A stretch of 64,000 nt of DNA from Streptosporangium sp. NBC_01495 (GCF_036250735.1 NZ_CP109430.1:4774001-4838000); one strand, 5' to 3'. Shown: positions 9,113 through 19,758, counted from the first letter of the stretch. Made by a program: numbers and translations. The notes: generated by a model not told the origin, from the letters alone.

Positions 9113-9211
9113 TCACCCGAGCCTGCCGGGCGGTCGGCAGCGTCCCGTGAACTCGTTTCCTGACTTGTGTGAAAGGCAGGCGACACTACTTCCTTGAAAA
9201 GGCCCACCCCC

Positions 9212-9790
9212 ATGCCCCTCAGTACGACCCTGTCTGACGCCGCCCTGATCGAACGGTCGTGGCGAGATCCCGAGGATTTCGCCTTGCTGTTCGACAGGCA
9301 CGCAGGACACATCCACCGTTATGTGGCCCGCCGGCTCGGCGATGACACGGCCGACGACGTCGTCTCCGAGACGTTCCTCGCCGCGTTCAGGCAGCGCCGC
9401 GACTACGACACCGCCCGTCCGGAGGCCCTCCCCTGGTTGTACGGCTTCGCGACCAACTTCATCCGCCGGCATCAGCGCGCCGAGATACACCGATATAAGG
9501 CGTACTCGAAAATGGGCGTGCTTCCCGACGCCGACGACGCCGCGGAACAAGCTCTTGAGCGGGCGAGCGCGCATGCCGTACGCCGTCCTCTCGCCCAGGC
9601 GCTCGCCTCACTGAAGGCCCGCGACCGCGACGTCCTCTTGCTCGTGGCCTGGGCCGACCTCACCTACGAGGGGGTCGCCAACGCCCTGTCCATCCCGATT
9701 GGAACAGTCCGTTCCCGCCTCAACCGCGCGCGGGCCATCGTCCGCGATGCCCTCGGCAGCACCGACCCCACGACGGAGCAGACCTCATGA
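9212..9790 (+). CDS. ECF RNA polymerase sigma factor
   Basis: 192 residues from ATG 9212, with AAGG about ten bases upstream (a TTG 18 bases earlier is possible). Region 2 is recognisable around FALLFDRHAGHIHRYVARRLGD and PWLYGFATNFIRRHQR. Region 4 contains LTYEGVANALSIPIGTVRSRLNRAR, the helix-turn-helix for the -35 element. The stop overlaps the next start (ATGA), forming a sigma/partner operon of a type common in actinomycetes. A second such pair is at 18342-19621. Confidence 0.9.
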   Translation: MPLSTTLSDAALIERSWRDPEDFALLFDRHAGHIHRYVARRLGDDTADDVVSETFLAAFRQRRDYDTARPEALPWLYGFATNFIRRHQRAEIHRYKAYSKMGVLPDADDAAEQALERASAHAVRRPLAQALASLKARDRDVLLLVAWADLTYEGVANALSIPIGTVRSRLNRARAIVRDALGSTDPTTEQTS

Positions 9791-10749
9791 ACGACCTGAC
9801 CGACCTGACCGAACTGCGCGATCTGTTCGCCGACAAGGCGCACCCCACTGCGGACCGCCTCGCCCCCGCCCGTACCGCCCTTCTGGCCGAGGCCCGCACG
9901 AAACGCCGGCCCCGGGCCCGGCCGGCCGGCCTGCGGCGTCTGATGCTGGCAGGCGGCCTGGTCGCGGCGATGACCGCAGGAGTGATCGCCGTCCAGACGT
10001 TCAAGCCCGCCGCGCCCGCGAGCGCCGCTGAGGTCCTGAGGCTGGCGGCCGAGGCCGCGAGCGCCACCCCGTGGCCGGAACCCCGCGACGACCAGTACCT
10101 CCACTACGAGCGGATCGCGGAGACGCGCAGCGAGAACGGGGTTCCCAACGTCGGTCCGCGCCACATCACGGGCGAGGTCTGGGAGTCCGTCGACGGCTCC
10201 CGCCCAGAACTGTGGTGGCACAAGCCGTCGAAGTCCCACCCCCAGGGCCGCGAGTACAAGGAACTCCTGACCCGGTGCCCCAGCGGACCTGGCGCGGGGC
10301 GCCCCGCCTACGCTGACCTCCGTGGGTGGCCGACCGACCAGGAGCAGCTCCGGCACAAACTTGCCGAACGCGGTAACAAGATGGTCCTCAAAAAGGACAC
10401 CGCGACCCAGATCTGGCGCGCCGTCGTCAGCGTCCTCGGCAGCCCGATCCCGCCCAAGCAGCAGGCGGCCATCTTCAAGATCGCCGCGACCCTGCCGGGC
10501 ATCGAGACGGAAGAGCTCAAGGACGCCACTGGCAAATCGGGCATCGCCGTGACCCGGGTGGACAACCGAGGCCCCGGGGGCGCCATCTCCCGCGAATCCT
10601 TCATCTTCGACAAGACCTCCTACGTTCTCCTGGGCGGCCAGGAACTCGTGCCGGGGCAAGGGCGTGAACTCTGGTCCATCACCCGTCCACAGATCACCGA
10701 CGTACTCCCGGCCTGGTCCAAGTCCTTGAAGCCGCGCGGCTGCGCCTAA
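9787..10749 (+). CDS. CU044_5270-family membrane-anchored sigma partner
   Basis: 320 residues, coupled to the sigma gene by a 4-base overlap. The N-terminal 45 residues are a cytoplasmic segment with an Arg-rich end. One membrane helix follows at about 50-68 (LMLAGGLVAAMTAGVIAV), then an exported domain beginning ASAAEVLRLAAEAA. This layout is that of CU044_5270-family proteins encoded beside ECF sigma factors. An anti-sigma or sensing role is inferred from context. No zinc-binding anti-sigma HxxxCxxC motif is present. Confidence 0.75.
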   Translation: MNDLTDLTELRDLFADKAHPTADRLAPARTALLAEARTKRRPRARPAGLRRLMLAGGLVAAMTAGVIAVQTFKPAAPASAAEVLRLAAEAASATPWPEPRDDQYLHYERIAETRSENGVPNVGPRHITGEVWESVDGSRPELWWHKPSKSHPQGREYKELLTRCPSGPGAGRPAYADLRGWPTDQEQLRHKLAERGNKMVLKKDTATQIWRAVVSVLGSPIPPKQQAAIFKIAATLPGIETEELKDATGKSGIAVTRVDNRGPGGAISRESFIFDKTSYVLLGGQELVPGQGRELWSITRPQITDVLPAWSKSLKPRGCA

Positions 10750-10757
10750 GCCTGCGC

Positions 10758-11405
10758 TCACCGGACGGCAGGCCGATCGTTATCCGAGGAGGACACGAGG
10801 GGGATGAACGCTCTCTGGCCTCCATCGTTTTCCTCAGCGCCTGCGGGCGGCGGGATCACGTCCCGATTGCCGGCGTGCGAGTGCTTCCCCGGAGACTCGG
10901 GCGTAGCGGGCCAGTGAGGCGACCGAGGTGTGCCCGCAGCCCCCGGGCGGCGTGGCGGTCCAGCCTGCGGGCCGTGCTCACCCCGCCGAAGCCGCCGCCG
11001 GGCGCGCAGGCGGGACACGACCATCGCGCAGGCGGCGGCGAGCGCGATCACGGCCAGGACGGCGGCCAGGTTGCGGCCGTAGTCCAGGGGCAGCAGCGAG
11101 GGGTTGTCGGCCCTCCTGCCGATGCCGAGGACCGCGGGAAGGGCCACCAGGCAGAGGATTCCCGCGGTGACCAGCGCGGCGCGCACCGGTGACAGGAAGG
11201 GCTCGCGCAGCCAGGCGGTGGCCGCACCGGCCAGCAGGACCAGCGGCACAACAAGCGCGTCGTGGGCCACGATCAGGCCGCCGAACCACAGGGCCCAGCC
11301 GAGCGGATCGGTCCGGTCGGCCTCCAGCAGCAGGCCGGTGAATCCCGTGATGATCAGTGCGGCGCCCACGCCGTACGCGGCCCGGCGGCGGATCCTCCCG
11401 GTCAT
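10758..11405 (-). CDS. Small polytopic membrane protein, second copy of oxidoreductase partner
   Basis: 215 residues from ATG 11405, overlapping the upstream oxidoreductase stop (ATGA); an upstream in-frame start at 11429 is less likely. Four hydrophobic segments occupy about residues 6-27, 33-60, 70-92 and 108-128. An Arg-rich turn and a polar tail of about 85 residues follow. It matches 2275-2892 in position, size and membrane pattern, but the tails differ. Only eight bases separate it from the convergent sigma partner gene. No named family recognised. Confidence 0.8.
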   Translation of the reverse strand: MTGRIRRRAAYGVGAALIITGFTGLLLEADRTDPLGWALWFGGLIVAHDALVVPLVLLAGAATAWLREPFLSPVRAALVTAGILCLVALPAVLGIGRRADNPSLLPLDYGRNLAAVLAVIALAAACAMVVSRLRARRRLRRGEHGPQAGPPRRPGAAGTPRSPHWPATPESPGKHSHAGNRDVIPPPAGAEENDGGQRAFIPLVSSSDNDRPAVR

Positions 11406-12589
11406 GACACCACCACCCTGGTGACCCACTTGGTCTGCAGAACTCCCGGCCGGTTGGGCGCGATCAGCCGGAGCGGGTAGCCGTGGTCGGGGTCCAGGGG
11501 GCTACCGTTGATCCGCAGGGCCAGCAGGGTGAGCGGGTCGTTCCAGTGCGGCGCCCGCACCTCGCTGGAGTTGTAGGCGCCGGACCGCTCGAGCGACTCG
11601 ACCACCAGGACGGCCTCCGGCGCGGCGCCGGCGCGCTCGGCGAGGTCGCGCAGCCGCACCCCCGTCCAGTCGGCCTCGGCGCTCCACCCCTCCACGCACG
11701 AGATCGGCAGCCGGACGGTGTGCTGCGGCATCGCCGTCAGCTCGGCGAGGGTCAGCGACAGTTCGGCGCGCACCGCCCCGGTCACCGCGAGCCGGAAGTC
11801 CGGGCGGCGGATCGTCTCGGTCACCCCGGCCGCGAGAGCCGTCCTGTTCACCGGGATGCCCTGCGGGCCCACGTCCGGGGCCCGCGGCGCCAGAACCGCC
11901 AGCTTCGACAGCGGCGCGAACGTCTCGCCGACGGTGACCAGGACGGTGAGCCCGCAGGCGGCGGCGACCGTACCCAGGAAACGGCGCCGCGACCGGGTCA
12001 CCTCCGGTGCCTCGACGCGCTCGCGGGTCCACAGGTTCGCGCGGACCTTCGCCCACTCGTTGACGACGTGGATGAGGAGGGCGCCGTAGAGCACGTACGA
12101 CGTCCAGTAGTGCGCCGCGGGGAAGGAGAACGGCCACAGGTAGGCGTAGGAGATGTTCAGCAGGCCGGTGATGAGCTGGAACAACGCGCCGCCGACGAGC
12201 AGGAGCACCAGCCCCCGCTCCACGGCGTGCGAGAGGGACCGCAAGGGCGGCCACTGCCACAGCCTGGGGTAGACGCTCCACAGCTTGGCCAGGAGCAGCG
12301 GGATCGTGGCCAGCCCGCCGATGACGTGCACCCCCTGTGTGACCCGGTACAGGTTGACCGGCCGCGAGGGCCACAGCATCCACGACGGCGGATGCTGCAT
12401 GAAGTGGCTGATCAGACCCGTCACCAGGGCGACGGTGAAGCTGATGCCGAGCCATATGCCGAGCTGGGCGGCCACGCGTTCGGAGTGCAGGGGGCTGGTG
12501 AAGCGCCCGGGCAGGCTCCGCACGAGCGCGGTGGCCGCCTCGACGGGCCTTCTTCTCGCGGGAGGGTCGTTCGTGACGGGGTCGTTCAT
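11402..12589 (-). CDS. Cytochrome b-like / molybdopterin oxidoreductase fusion, second copy
   Basis: 395 residues. The ATG at 12589 overlaps the methyltransferase stop (ATGA), which decides the start against a longer upstream extension. The membrane domain has His88, His160 and His174. A twin-arginine-like SRRRFLGTVAAA sits at 200-211. The Mo-domain carries Cys298 in LPISCVEGWSA and the DHGYPLRLIAPNRPG loop. It is about 55 residues shorter than its paralogue at 2889-4244 and lacks that protein's N-terminal Pro-rich stretch. As part of a methyltransferase-oxidoreductase-membrane protein operon it probably works in the envelope; the substrate is unknown. Confidence 0.85.
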   Translation of the reverse strand: MNDPVTNDPPARRRPVEAATALVRSLPGRFTSPLHSERVAAQLGIWLGISFTVALVTGLISHFMQHPPSWMLWPSRPVNLYRVTQGVHVIGGLATIPLLLAKLWSVYPRLWQWPPLRSLSHAVERGLVLLLVGGALFQLITGLLNISYAYLWPFSFPAAHYWTSYVLYGALLIHVVNEWAKVRANLWTRERVEAPEVTRSRRRFLGTVAAACGLTVLVTVGETFAPLSKLAVLAPRAPDVGPQGIPVNRTALAAGVTETIRRPDFRLAVTGAVRAELSLTLAELTAMPQHTVRLPISCVEGWSAEADWTGVRLRDLAERAGAAPEAVLVVESLERSGAYNSSEVRAPHWNDPLTLLALRINGSPLDPDHGYPLRLIAPNRPGVLQTKWVTRVVVS

Positions 12590-13197
12590 GACAGGGCCGC
12601 GAACCATCGCCCGGCCCCCTCCCAGCGCTCGGCGGCGGGGAATCCACAGCGCCGGGCGAGCGAGCCGATGTCGTCGGCGGAGACGGTCGCCCAGGCGAAC
12701 CACTCCTCCGCCCGCTCGTCCTGGCGCAGCCGTACGCGTTCCACCATGCTGCGCGACCCCGGTGGGGAGAGCTCGGCGATCACCGCGCCGCCTGGCCTGA
12801 GCAGCTCCCGCAGGCGCCGCAGCAGGGCCTTCGGGTCACCGCCGATGCCGATGTTGCCGTCGGCCAGCAGCGCCTCGGACCACCGGCCGGTACCGGGAAG
12901 GGGGTCGAAGACGCTGCCGCGCAGGGCCAGGCCGCCGGCGCGCCGCGTCAGGCTGACGGCCAGCGGAGTGACGTCGATGCCCAGGGCGGGAACGCCCATC
13001 CGGGTGAGCGCCACGGTCAGCCTTCCGGGCCCCGAACCGACGTCAAGGGTGGGCCCGCCGCATCGGGCCAGGATGTGCTCATCGCCCTCGATCGGTCGCA
13101 GCCAGCGCTCGGAGGCGAGCGGCCGGACGCGGCCGTCGGCATACTCGATGTGCACGCTCCCTCCTCTCAGGGAATCCTCATAGAAGGCGCCGATCAC
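12586..13197 (-). CDS. Class I SAM-dependent methyltransferase
   Basis: 203 residues. Motif I is TLDVGSGPGRLTVAL, followed by an acidic strand end (GIDVTPLAVSL) and LLRPGGAVIAELSPPG, as in Rossmann-fold methyltransferases. It heads a three-gene coupled operon with the second oxidoreductase and its membrane partner. Methylation of a lipid or glycan intermediate made by the cluster is a possible role, inferred from location only. About 13200-13340 upstream is a plausible promoter region. Confidence 0.85.
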   Translation of the reverse strand: MIGAFYEDSLRGGSVHIEYADGRVRPLASERWLRPIEGDEHILARCGGPTLDVGSGPGRLTVALTRMGVPALGIDVTPLAVSLTRRAGGLALRGSVFDPLPGTGRWSEALLADGNIGIGGDPKALLRRLRELLRPGGAVIAELSPPGSRSMVERVRLRQDERAEEWFAWATVSADDIGSLARRCGFPAAERWEGAGRWFAALS

Positions 13198-13453
13198 GCG
13201 ACTTTCCCACTCTCGCGGAAAACACTGGAAAAATCATTGAGTTGTACGACATTTCCCCTGAACACTGCATTCCCGTAATGCAATTCCGGTGAATTGTTAG
13301 GGCGACTTTCGGCGATCACGGTCTGACGTTACCGTGCCAGGACGCCGTAAACTCTTACAAACCCATGACGGACCTTCTTCTCTCCGCTATGCGCGCACAC
13401 CGAAAGCGCCACGAAGTCAGGAAAGGCGCGCTGACCACCGGCAACGCGCCTCG

Positions 13454-13830
13454 TCAGGGTCGTGCTGGGCCGCCGTAACGCAACACGAAAAAAGCCGCTC
13501 CCCCAATGAGAGCAGGCATCGCCAGAAGTACCCATAAATTTGGCAGGAAAAGGTGCAATACCGTATAACGGTTGGCCGCGGAGGTGTTGTCGTAGCCCTC
13601 TTCGGCCACGTAAGAGGTGAGCACATACGGAAGATGGGCCGGGCGAGCAGCCCCGTCGCCGCCACCACGAAGCCGCCGATCACCACCAGGTATGCCCCGC
13701 AGCCGCTCGGCGGTTCACCCGACTCCGAAACCGTCGCGGCGAAGAGCGCCCACCCCGGCCGCCAGACGATCTCCGCGGGCCGTCCGGCGGGCCGATTCGG
13801 CCCCAGCCCGCTTTCGTCACCTGTGACCAC
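13454..13830 (-). pseudogene. Small membrane protein gene with a frameshift
   Basis: Frame one, starting at GTG 13830, encodes a membrane helix (AYLVVIGGFVVAATGLLARP) but then runs into unlikely sequence. A second frame takes over near 13630 and reads TSYVAEEGYDNTSAANRYTV, then LPNLWVLLAMPALIGGAAFF, ending PARP before TGA at 13454. The second frame has a TGA a little upstream of the switch. Joined, the two halves make a two-helix membrane protein of about 125 residues. This is either a genuine frameshift mutation or a sequencing error. No family recognised. Nothing else convincing is in 13198-14025. Confidence 0.4.
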
Positions 13831-14025
13831 GCTCGGTCACCACCGAAAGTAAGCCAGAGCCAAAAACCAGTCCCTCTTCCGGTCGTCACTCGGAGGCCAA
13901 CCCTCCTGGCGGGCCGACCCTGGCGCCAGAGCACCACGGCAGATGCTGCTTCCAGCCTTTCCGATGTCAGTCGCTACTGGCCGTTCCGATCCTTCTCACG
14001 GGCCTTTTCGGTTGCCCAGGCGAAA

Positions 14026-15751
<1,726 letters not shown>

Positions 15752-16186
15752 TCCTTTCCCGGCCACGTGATCACGACTCCAAACGGGCCCGTGCGGCCGC
15801 AGGGCGAATCCGGCCCAGTTCCCACAGCGACCGCGCCGAGTCCGCCGACAACCCGTTCAACTCGAACCGCGCCCGGCCCGCGCCCACGATCCGGGCCACC
15901 CGGCCCGGCGGCTCGATCTTCAACGTCCGGCAACGCCTCGGCCGCGCCGCCCGCAGCCCCTCGTCCGTGAACACCACCGGGCAGATCTTGTCCGCCGGCC
16001 GCGCCGCCGGCACGTCCTCATCCGCCCGGGTCGGCTCCCGAAACCCCAGCGCCTCCCGCACCTGCGCCCGGCGCCGCTCGCGCCTGGGCCGGGGGCCGGC
16101 GATCGGCACCCCGCTGGGTGCGCTCGCCGTCGCCGTGGTGACGCTCGCGGTCACGGCCTGACCGGCCGCCCAGGACCGCGCGAGTT

Positions 16187-16376
16187 CGGCTTTCTCGGCC
16201 GTCGTCAGCCGGCCCGATGTTCCGCCTTCCTTATCGGCGTCGGCCCGGGCCAGCCAATTTCGCAGGCAGGAGCGGCTGATCCCCAGCTCTTGGGCCAGGG
16301 TGATGATCGGTTTGTCACCGAGTCGAGCCAGCGCGACGGCGCGCTCACGAAACTCAGGCGAGTGAGGTGCGGGCAC
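16187..16376 (-). pseudogene. IS3-family OrfA-type remnant
   Basis: From a GTG at 16376 the frame reads HSPEFRERAVALARLGDKP, then LAQELGISRSCLRNWLARAD and LTTAEKAELA. This is the N-terminal helix-turn-helix of IS3-type OrfA proteins. The coiled-coil end and OrfB are missing. The same frame stays open to 15771, but the following residues do not resemble a transposase or anything else I know. The remnant's start lies 68 bases from the IS4 element's left end. Confidence 0.55.
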
Positions 16377-16435
16377 GGGTCTCTTCCTTCCCAGCCGACA
16401 CAAGGTCGACTCAGACGACGTGTCCGTCCTGCGGG

Positions 16436-16443
16436 GGGAAGCT
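16436..16443. repeat. 8-bp target site duplication, left
   Basis: GGGAAGCT immediately precedes the left inverted repeat and is repeated exactly at 18225-18232 after the right one. Confidence 0.85.
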
Positions 16444-16477
16444 CCAAGGCCGGGTAGTTAGCGTTTCTGCAGGTCAC
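16444..16477 (+). repeat. Left terminal inverted repeat of IS4 element
   Basis: 34 bases beginning CCAAGGCCGGGTAGTTAGCG and ending CAGGTCAC. It is the exact reverse complement of 18191-18224. Confidence 0.92.
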
Positions 16478-16566
16478 GCAAGCCCATTGAGGGGGCCCTG
16501 ACGCGGAGCAACGGAGCTCGTTGATACAGGCAGTCGACCAAGACAGCTTGCATCCGAGGAGCTCCG

Positions 16567-18210
16567 TTGCCGTCTCATCATGTCCCGCCGAGTCCCGTGA
16601 TGGCCATCACCCGTACCGTCACTGTGGCCGCCGGGAGGTTCGCTGCCGGGCAGCTCGGTGGCCTGACTCCGTTTCTGCCCTTCGAGTTGGTGGATGCCGT
16701 TCTGGAGGAGACCCGGGCGGTCCAGCAGCGGCTGAGAGACCTGCCGTCCCGGGTCGGGGTGTACTTCCTGGTGGCGATGTGTCTCTTCCCGGAGGTCGGA
16801 TACCGGCTGGTGTGGGACAAGCTGACCGCCGGCATCGGCGGCTGTCTGCCGGGCCCCAGCGCGAAGGGACTGCGTGATCTACGTCGCCGCGTGGGCTGCG
16901 CTCCGGTGAAGGCGCTGTTCGAAGTGGTGGCAGGGGTACTGGCTCCACCGCAGACGCCGGGCGTGCGCTTCGGCCCGTACCGCACGGTCTCCTTCGACGG
17001 CTGCAGCTCGATCAAGACCCCGGACAGTGAGCGTAACCGTGGCTGGCTGAGACGATGCCCGCACGGCGGCTATCCGCAGGTCGAGTTGATGACGCTGGTC
17101 GAGACCGGCACCCGCTCCGTGATCGGCGCGGTGTTCGGCCCCACCCGGGAGAGCGAAACCTCCTATGCCACCCGCCTGTTGTCCCATCTCGGTCCCGAGA
17201 TGCTGCTGCTGTGGGACCGGGGCTTCGACAGCAACGACTTCCTCGCCGCCGTGCACGCCACCGGCGCCCGCGTCGTGGGCCGCATCCGACAGTGCCGTCG
17301 CCCGCCGGTCCTCAAGACCCTCATGGATTCCTCCTACCTCTCGGTCGTCGGCGGAGTCGCCGTGCGCATCATCGAGGCCGACGTACGAGTCACCTGCGCC
17401 GACGGCAGCACCTTCAACGGCTCCTACCGTCTGGTGACCACCCTGCTGGACGCCCGGCGCTACCCCGCCGACCGTCTCGTGCACCTCTACCACGAACGCT
17501 GGGAACACGAGAGCGCCTACTACGCGCTGCGTCACACCATTCTGCGCGGCCGGGTCCTGCGCTCGTGCGACCCGGTCGGCGTCGAGCAGGAGATGTGGGC
17601 CCTGCTGCTGTGCTACCAGCTCCTGCGCCGCGCCATCACCGAGGCAGCGGAGTTCCAGCCGGGCACCGATCCTGATCGTTGCAGCTTCACGATCGCTCTC
17701 CACACCGCCCGTGACCTGCTGGTACGCGCCGAAGAAGTCTTCGAGCAGGGCCTCGGGGCGATCGGCCGGCGGGTGATGTCGGAGCTGGCCCCGCCGCGTC
17801 GGCCCCGCATCAGTACCCGGAAGGTGAAGTCACCCATCTCACGCTACGCGGAAAGGAAGATGGACGGCCGCCCCGACCAGAGCCTGACCGTGACCTCCGT
17901 GGCGGTCTCTGTCCTGCCACCCCCGCCTCCTCGTCCCGCGCTGCCGGCCGCCACGGTCCCCGACTACGCCGGCCCCGGCCAGACCAGCAACCGCACGAAC
18001 CGCGTCCTTACAGCCCTACAGGCGCAACCCGAGCGGCAATGGCGGGCCAGAGAAATCGCCGAGCTTCTCGGCGACGTCACCCTGGTCGCCACCCATCGAC
18101 AACTCGCCCGCTGGACCGAGAGAGGGCTGATCAAAAGGGTCCGCACCGGCCGCTACGCAGCAGTAACTCCGCCAGAGACCACCACCTTGTGTGACCTGCA
18201 GAAACGCTAA
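16567..18210 (+). CDS. IS4-family transposase
   Basis: 547 residues from TTG 16567, which has GAGGAG five bases upstream; no ATG is better placed. Catalytic regions visible are TVSFDGCSSIKTPDS (first Asp), LLLWDRGFDSNDF (second Asp) and YHERWEHESAYYALR, the IS4 YREK-like signature with the catalytic Glu. The N-terminal 110 residues (FELVDAVLEETRAVQQRLRD, VYFLVAMCLFPEVGY) match the IS4 transposase N-terminal domain. The last 80 residues look like a winged-helix segment. The stop codon lies inside the right inverted repeat. Confidence 0.92.
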   Translation: MPSHHVPPSPVMAITRTVTVAAGRFAAGQLGGLTPFLPFELVDAVLEETRAVQQRLRDLPSRVGVYFLVAMCLFPEVGYRLVWDKLTAGIGGCLPGPSAKGLRDLRRRVGCAPVKALFEVVAGVLAPPQTPGVRFGPYRTVSFDGCSSIKTPDSERNRGWLRRCPHGGYPQVELMTLVETGTRSVIGAVFGPTRESETSYATRLLSHLGPEMLLLWDRGFDSNDFLAAVHATGARVVGRIRQCRRPPVLKTLMDSSYLSVVGGVAVRIIEADVRVTCADGSTFNGSYRLVTTLLDARRYPADRLVHLYHERWEHESAYYALRHTILRGRVLRSCDPVGVEQEMWALLLCYQLLRRAITEAAEFQPGTDPDRCSFTIALHTARDLLVRAEEVFEQGLGAIGRRVMSELAPPRRPRISTRKVKSPISRYAERKMDGRPDQSLTVTSVAVSVLPPPPPRPALPAATVPDYAGPGQTSNRTNRVLTALQAQPERQWRAREIAELLGDVTLVATHRQLARWTERGLIKRVRTGRYAAVTPPETTTLCDLQKR

Positions 18211-18224
18211 CTACCCGGCCTTGG
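18191..18224 (+). repeat. Right terminal inverted repeat of IS4 element
   Basis: 34 bases starting GTGACCTGCAGAAACGC and ending CGGCCTTGG, perfectly complementary to the left end. It contains the transposase stop codon. Confidence 0.92.
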
Positions 18225-18232
18225 GGGAAGCT
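18225..18232. repeat. 8-bp target site duplication, right
   Basis: GGGAAGCT, identical to 16436-16443. Confidence 0.85.
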
Positions 18233-18341
18233 CAAGATGCATTGCTCCAGGTGTCACGAAGTTGCCCGTCGGCCATCCGATGCAACCTCTGAGCGGGTTC
18301 GGCGCATCTACCTGGCGTGAAGCTATTTTTCTTGGAGACCG

Positions 18342-18851
18342 ATGAGCCTCGATGAGGAGTACACCGCCTATGTGAGCGGGCGGCTGCCATGGTTGCGGCA
18401 GATCGCCTACCCGCTGTGCCAGGACTGGCACCGCGCCGACGATCTGGTGCAGACAGCGATAACGAGGCTCTACGTCAAGTGGCGCCAGGCGCGCGCCGCC
18501 GACAACCTTGACGCGTACGTCCGGACGATCCTCGTCCGGGTTTTCCTCGCCGAGCAGCGAGGAGGCTGGTTCTCGCGGGTACGGCTGACGCCCATGCCAC
18601 CCAGCCCCCCGATCGAAGGCACCGACCGCGACACGGCCATGGACATGCGCCGAGCCCTCGCCGCGGTGCCGCCGCGCCAGCGCGCCACCCTCGTGCTGCG
18701 CTTTCACTGCGATCTGAGCGTCGAGCAGACCGCCCACACGCTCGGCTGCTCCACCGGAACCGTCAAGAGCCAGACCGCCCGTGGCCTGGCCACCCTGCGC
18801 TCGATACTCGGCGCACCGGACTCGCGCCTGTCACATACGGAGGAGCGCTGA
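18342..18851 (+). CDS. SigE-family ECF sigma factor
   Basis: 169 residues. Region 2 reads RLPWLRQIAYPLCQDWHRAD and DLVQTAITRLYVKW, with the A.PLCGDWH-type signature of the actinobacterial SigE family. Region 4 reads LSVEQTAHTLGCSTGTVKSQ. GGAG lies eight bases before the ATG. Its TGA overlaps the ATG of the next gene by one base. It lies just beyond the IS4 insertion, which leaves about 117 bases for its promoter. Confidence 0.9.
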   Translation: MSLDEEYTAYVSGRLPWLRQIAYPLCQDWHRADDLVQTAITRLYVKWRQARAADNLDAYVRTILVRVFLAEQRGGWFSRVRLTPMPPSPPIEGTDRDTAMDMRRALAAVPPRQRATLVLRFHCDLSVEQTAHTLGCSTGTVKSQTARGLATLRSILGAPDSRLSHTEER

Positions 18852-19621
18852 TGGACACCAGGTACCTGTTCGACACCCTGGCGCACCAGGAGCAGCCGCC
18901 CACCTCGGTGGACGTGAACCGGGCCGTTGCGGCCGGCCGCGCGATACGCAGGCGCCACCGAATCACCGTCGTCGCGGTCTCGGCGCTGTCGGCCTGCCTG
19001 TCCGTCACGGTGACCTGGCTCGGTCTCCCGCAGCCGAGACAGTGGGACGGCGTCACCGTCGCTGCGCCCACCGGGCCATCCGCCACGGCCACGGCCACGA
19101 CGGAGCCCTCCAGCGCGAGATTCAAGGCGATGAAGAAGAAGTACCCGCCCGTCGGAAGGATCGCCTCCATTCCGGAGATACCGATCTGGATGTGGCTGAG
19201 CAGGCCAGCCTCCGACAGGAAAAGCCTTGTCCTGTGCGAGTCGCTCGCTGCCTGCGCGGGTTTTCCTCCGCTCACCGCCAAGGAGTTCGCCCGCACGCAG
19301 GGGGCGACGCTCGGCGTCATGAACGCGGAGCAGATGCGAGCCCTCCATCCTGACGCCACCGAGAAGGAACTGCGCGGGCTGATCCAAGAACAGGCGCGTG
19401 AGAGCGATTCCGAGAAAATCTTCTTCGGCATCGCCAGGGGTGCGGTTCACGCGATGAAGGCGGTCACTCCGGACGGGCGGGAGGTTTCCGGAGGCGTCGA
19501 GCGGAGCGTCGGAGCGGGGCTCGGGGTGTGGGCCGTGAAATACCCTCCCGGCGTCACAGCGGCGACGCTGGTCTTCACCGACGCGAACGGTAGGACCCTG
19601 CAGCGGATCAAGGGCGGCTGA
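18851..19621 (+). CDS. Sigma-associated membrane-anchored protein
   Basis: 256 residues, overlapping the sigma stop (TGATG). The N-terminus TRYLFDTLAHQEQPPTSVDV is a short cytoplasmic segment, followed by Arg-rich RRRHR. One membrane helix follows at about residues 38-57 (ITVVAVSALSACLSVTVTWL). The rest is exported, with a Thr/Ala-rich linker and a domain without recognisable motifs. SigE-family genes are regularly followed by such proteins. A role as the sigma factor's regulator is inferred from coupling only. Confidence 0.7.
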   Translation: MDTRYLFDTLAHQEQPPTSVDVNRAVAAGRAIRRRHRITVVAVSALSACLSVTVTWLGLPQPRQWDGVTVAAPTGPSATATATTEPSSARFKAMKKKYPPVGRIASIPEIPIWMWLSRPASDRKSLVLCESLAACAGFPPLTAKEFARTQGATLGVMNAEQMRALHPDATEKELRGLIQEQARESDSEKIFFGIARGAVHAMKAVTPDGREVSGGVERSVGAGLGVWAVKYPPGVTAATLVFTDANGRTLQRIKGG

Positions 19622-19758
19622 CGCTCAGACGCTGTGCCCTCGGTGTCAGGCCCCCGAGGGCAGCGTGTCGGCGGGCGATGCTGCGCCTGTGGCCGGCGAT
19701 CTTCTACTTCCGGCGTACCGCGCGGCACTGTGCTCGCCGCCTGCCGGGCACGATCCAC

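Larger units (their letters stand above)
16444..18224 (+). mobile_element. Complete IS4-family insertion sequence
   Basis: A 1781-bp element bounded by 34-bp perfect inverted repeats and an 8-bp direct repeat. It holds a single full-length transposase. Perfect ends, an intact gene and an unaltered target duplication indicate a recent insertion and probable competence to move. It sits between the IS3 remnant and a sigma-factor operon, so no recognisable gene was cut. The joined target would read through GGGAAGCTCAAG. Confidence 0.92.

Noticed and set aside
15771..16186. Continuation of the IS3-type OrfA frame as a full gene
   Set aside because: The frame stays open, but after KAELA the residues match neither OrfA coiled coils nor any family I know. 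At this GC content open frames are uninformative.
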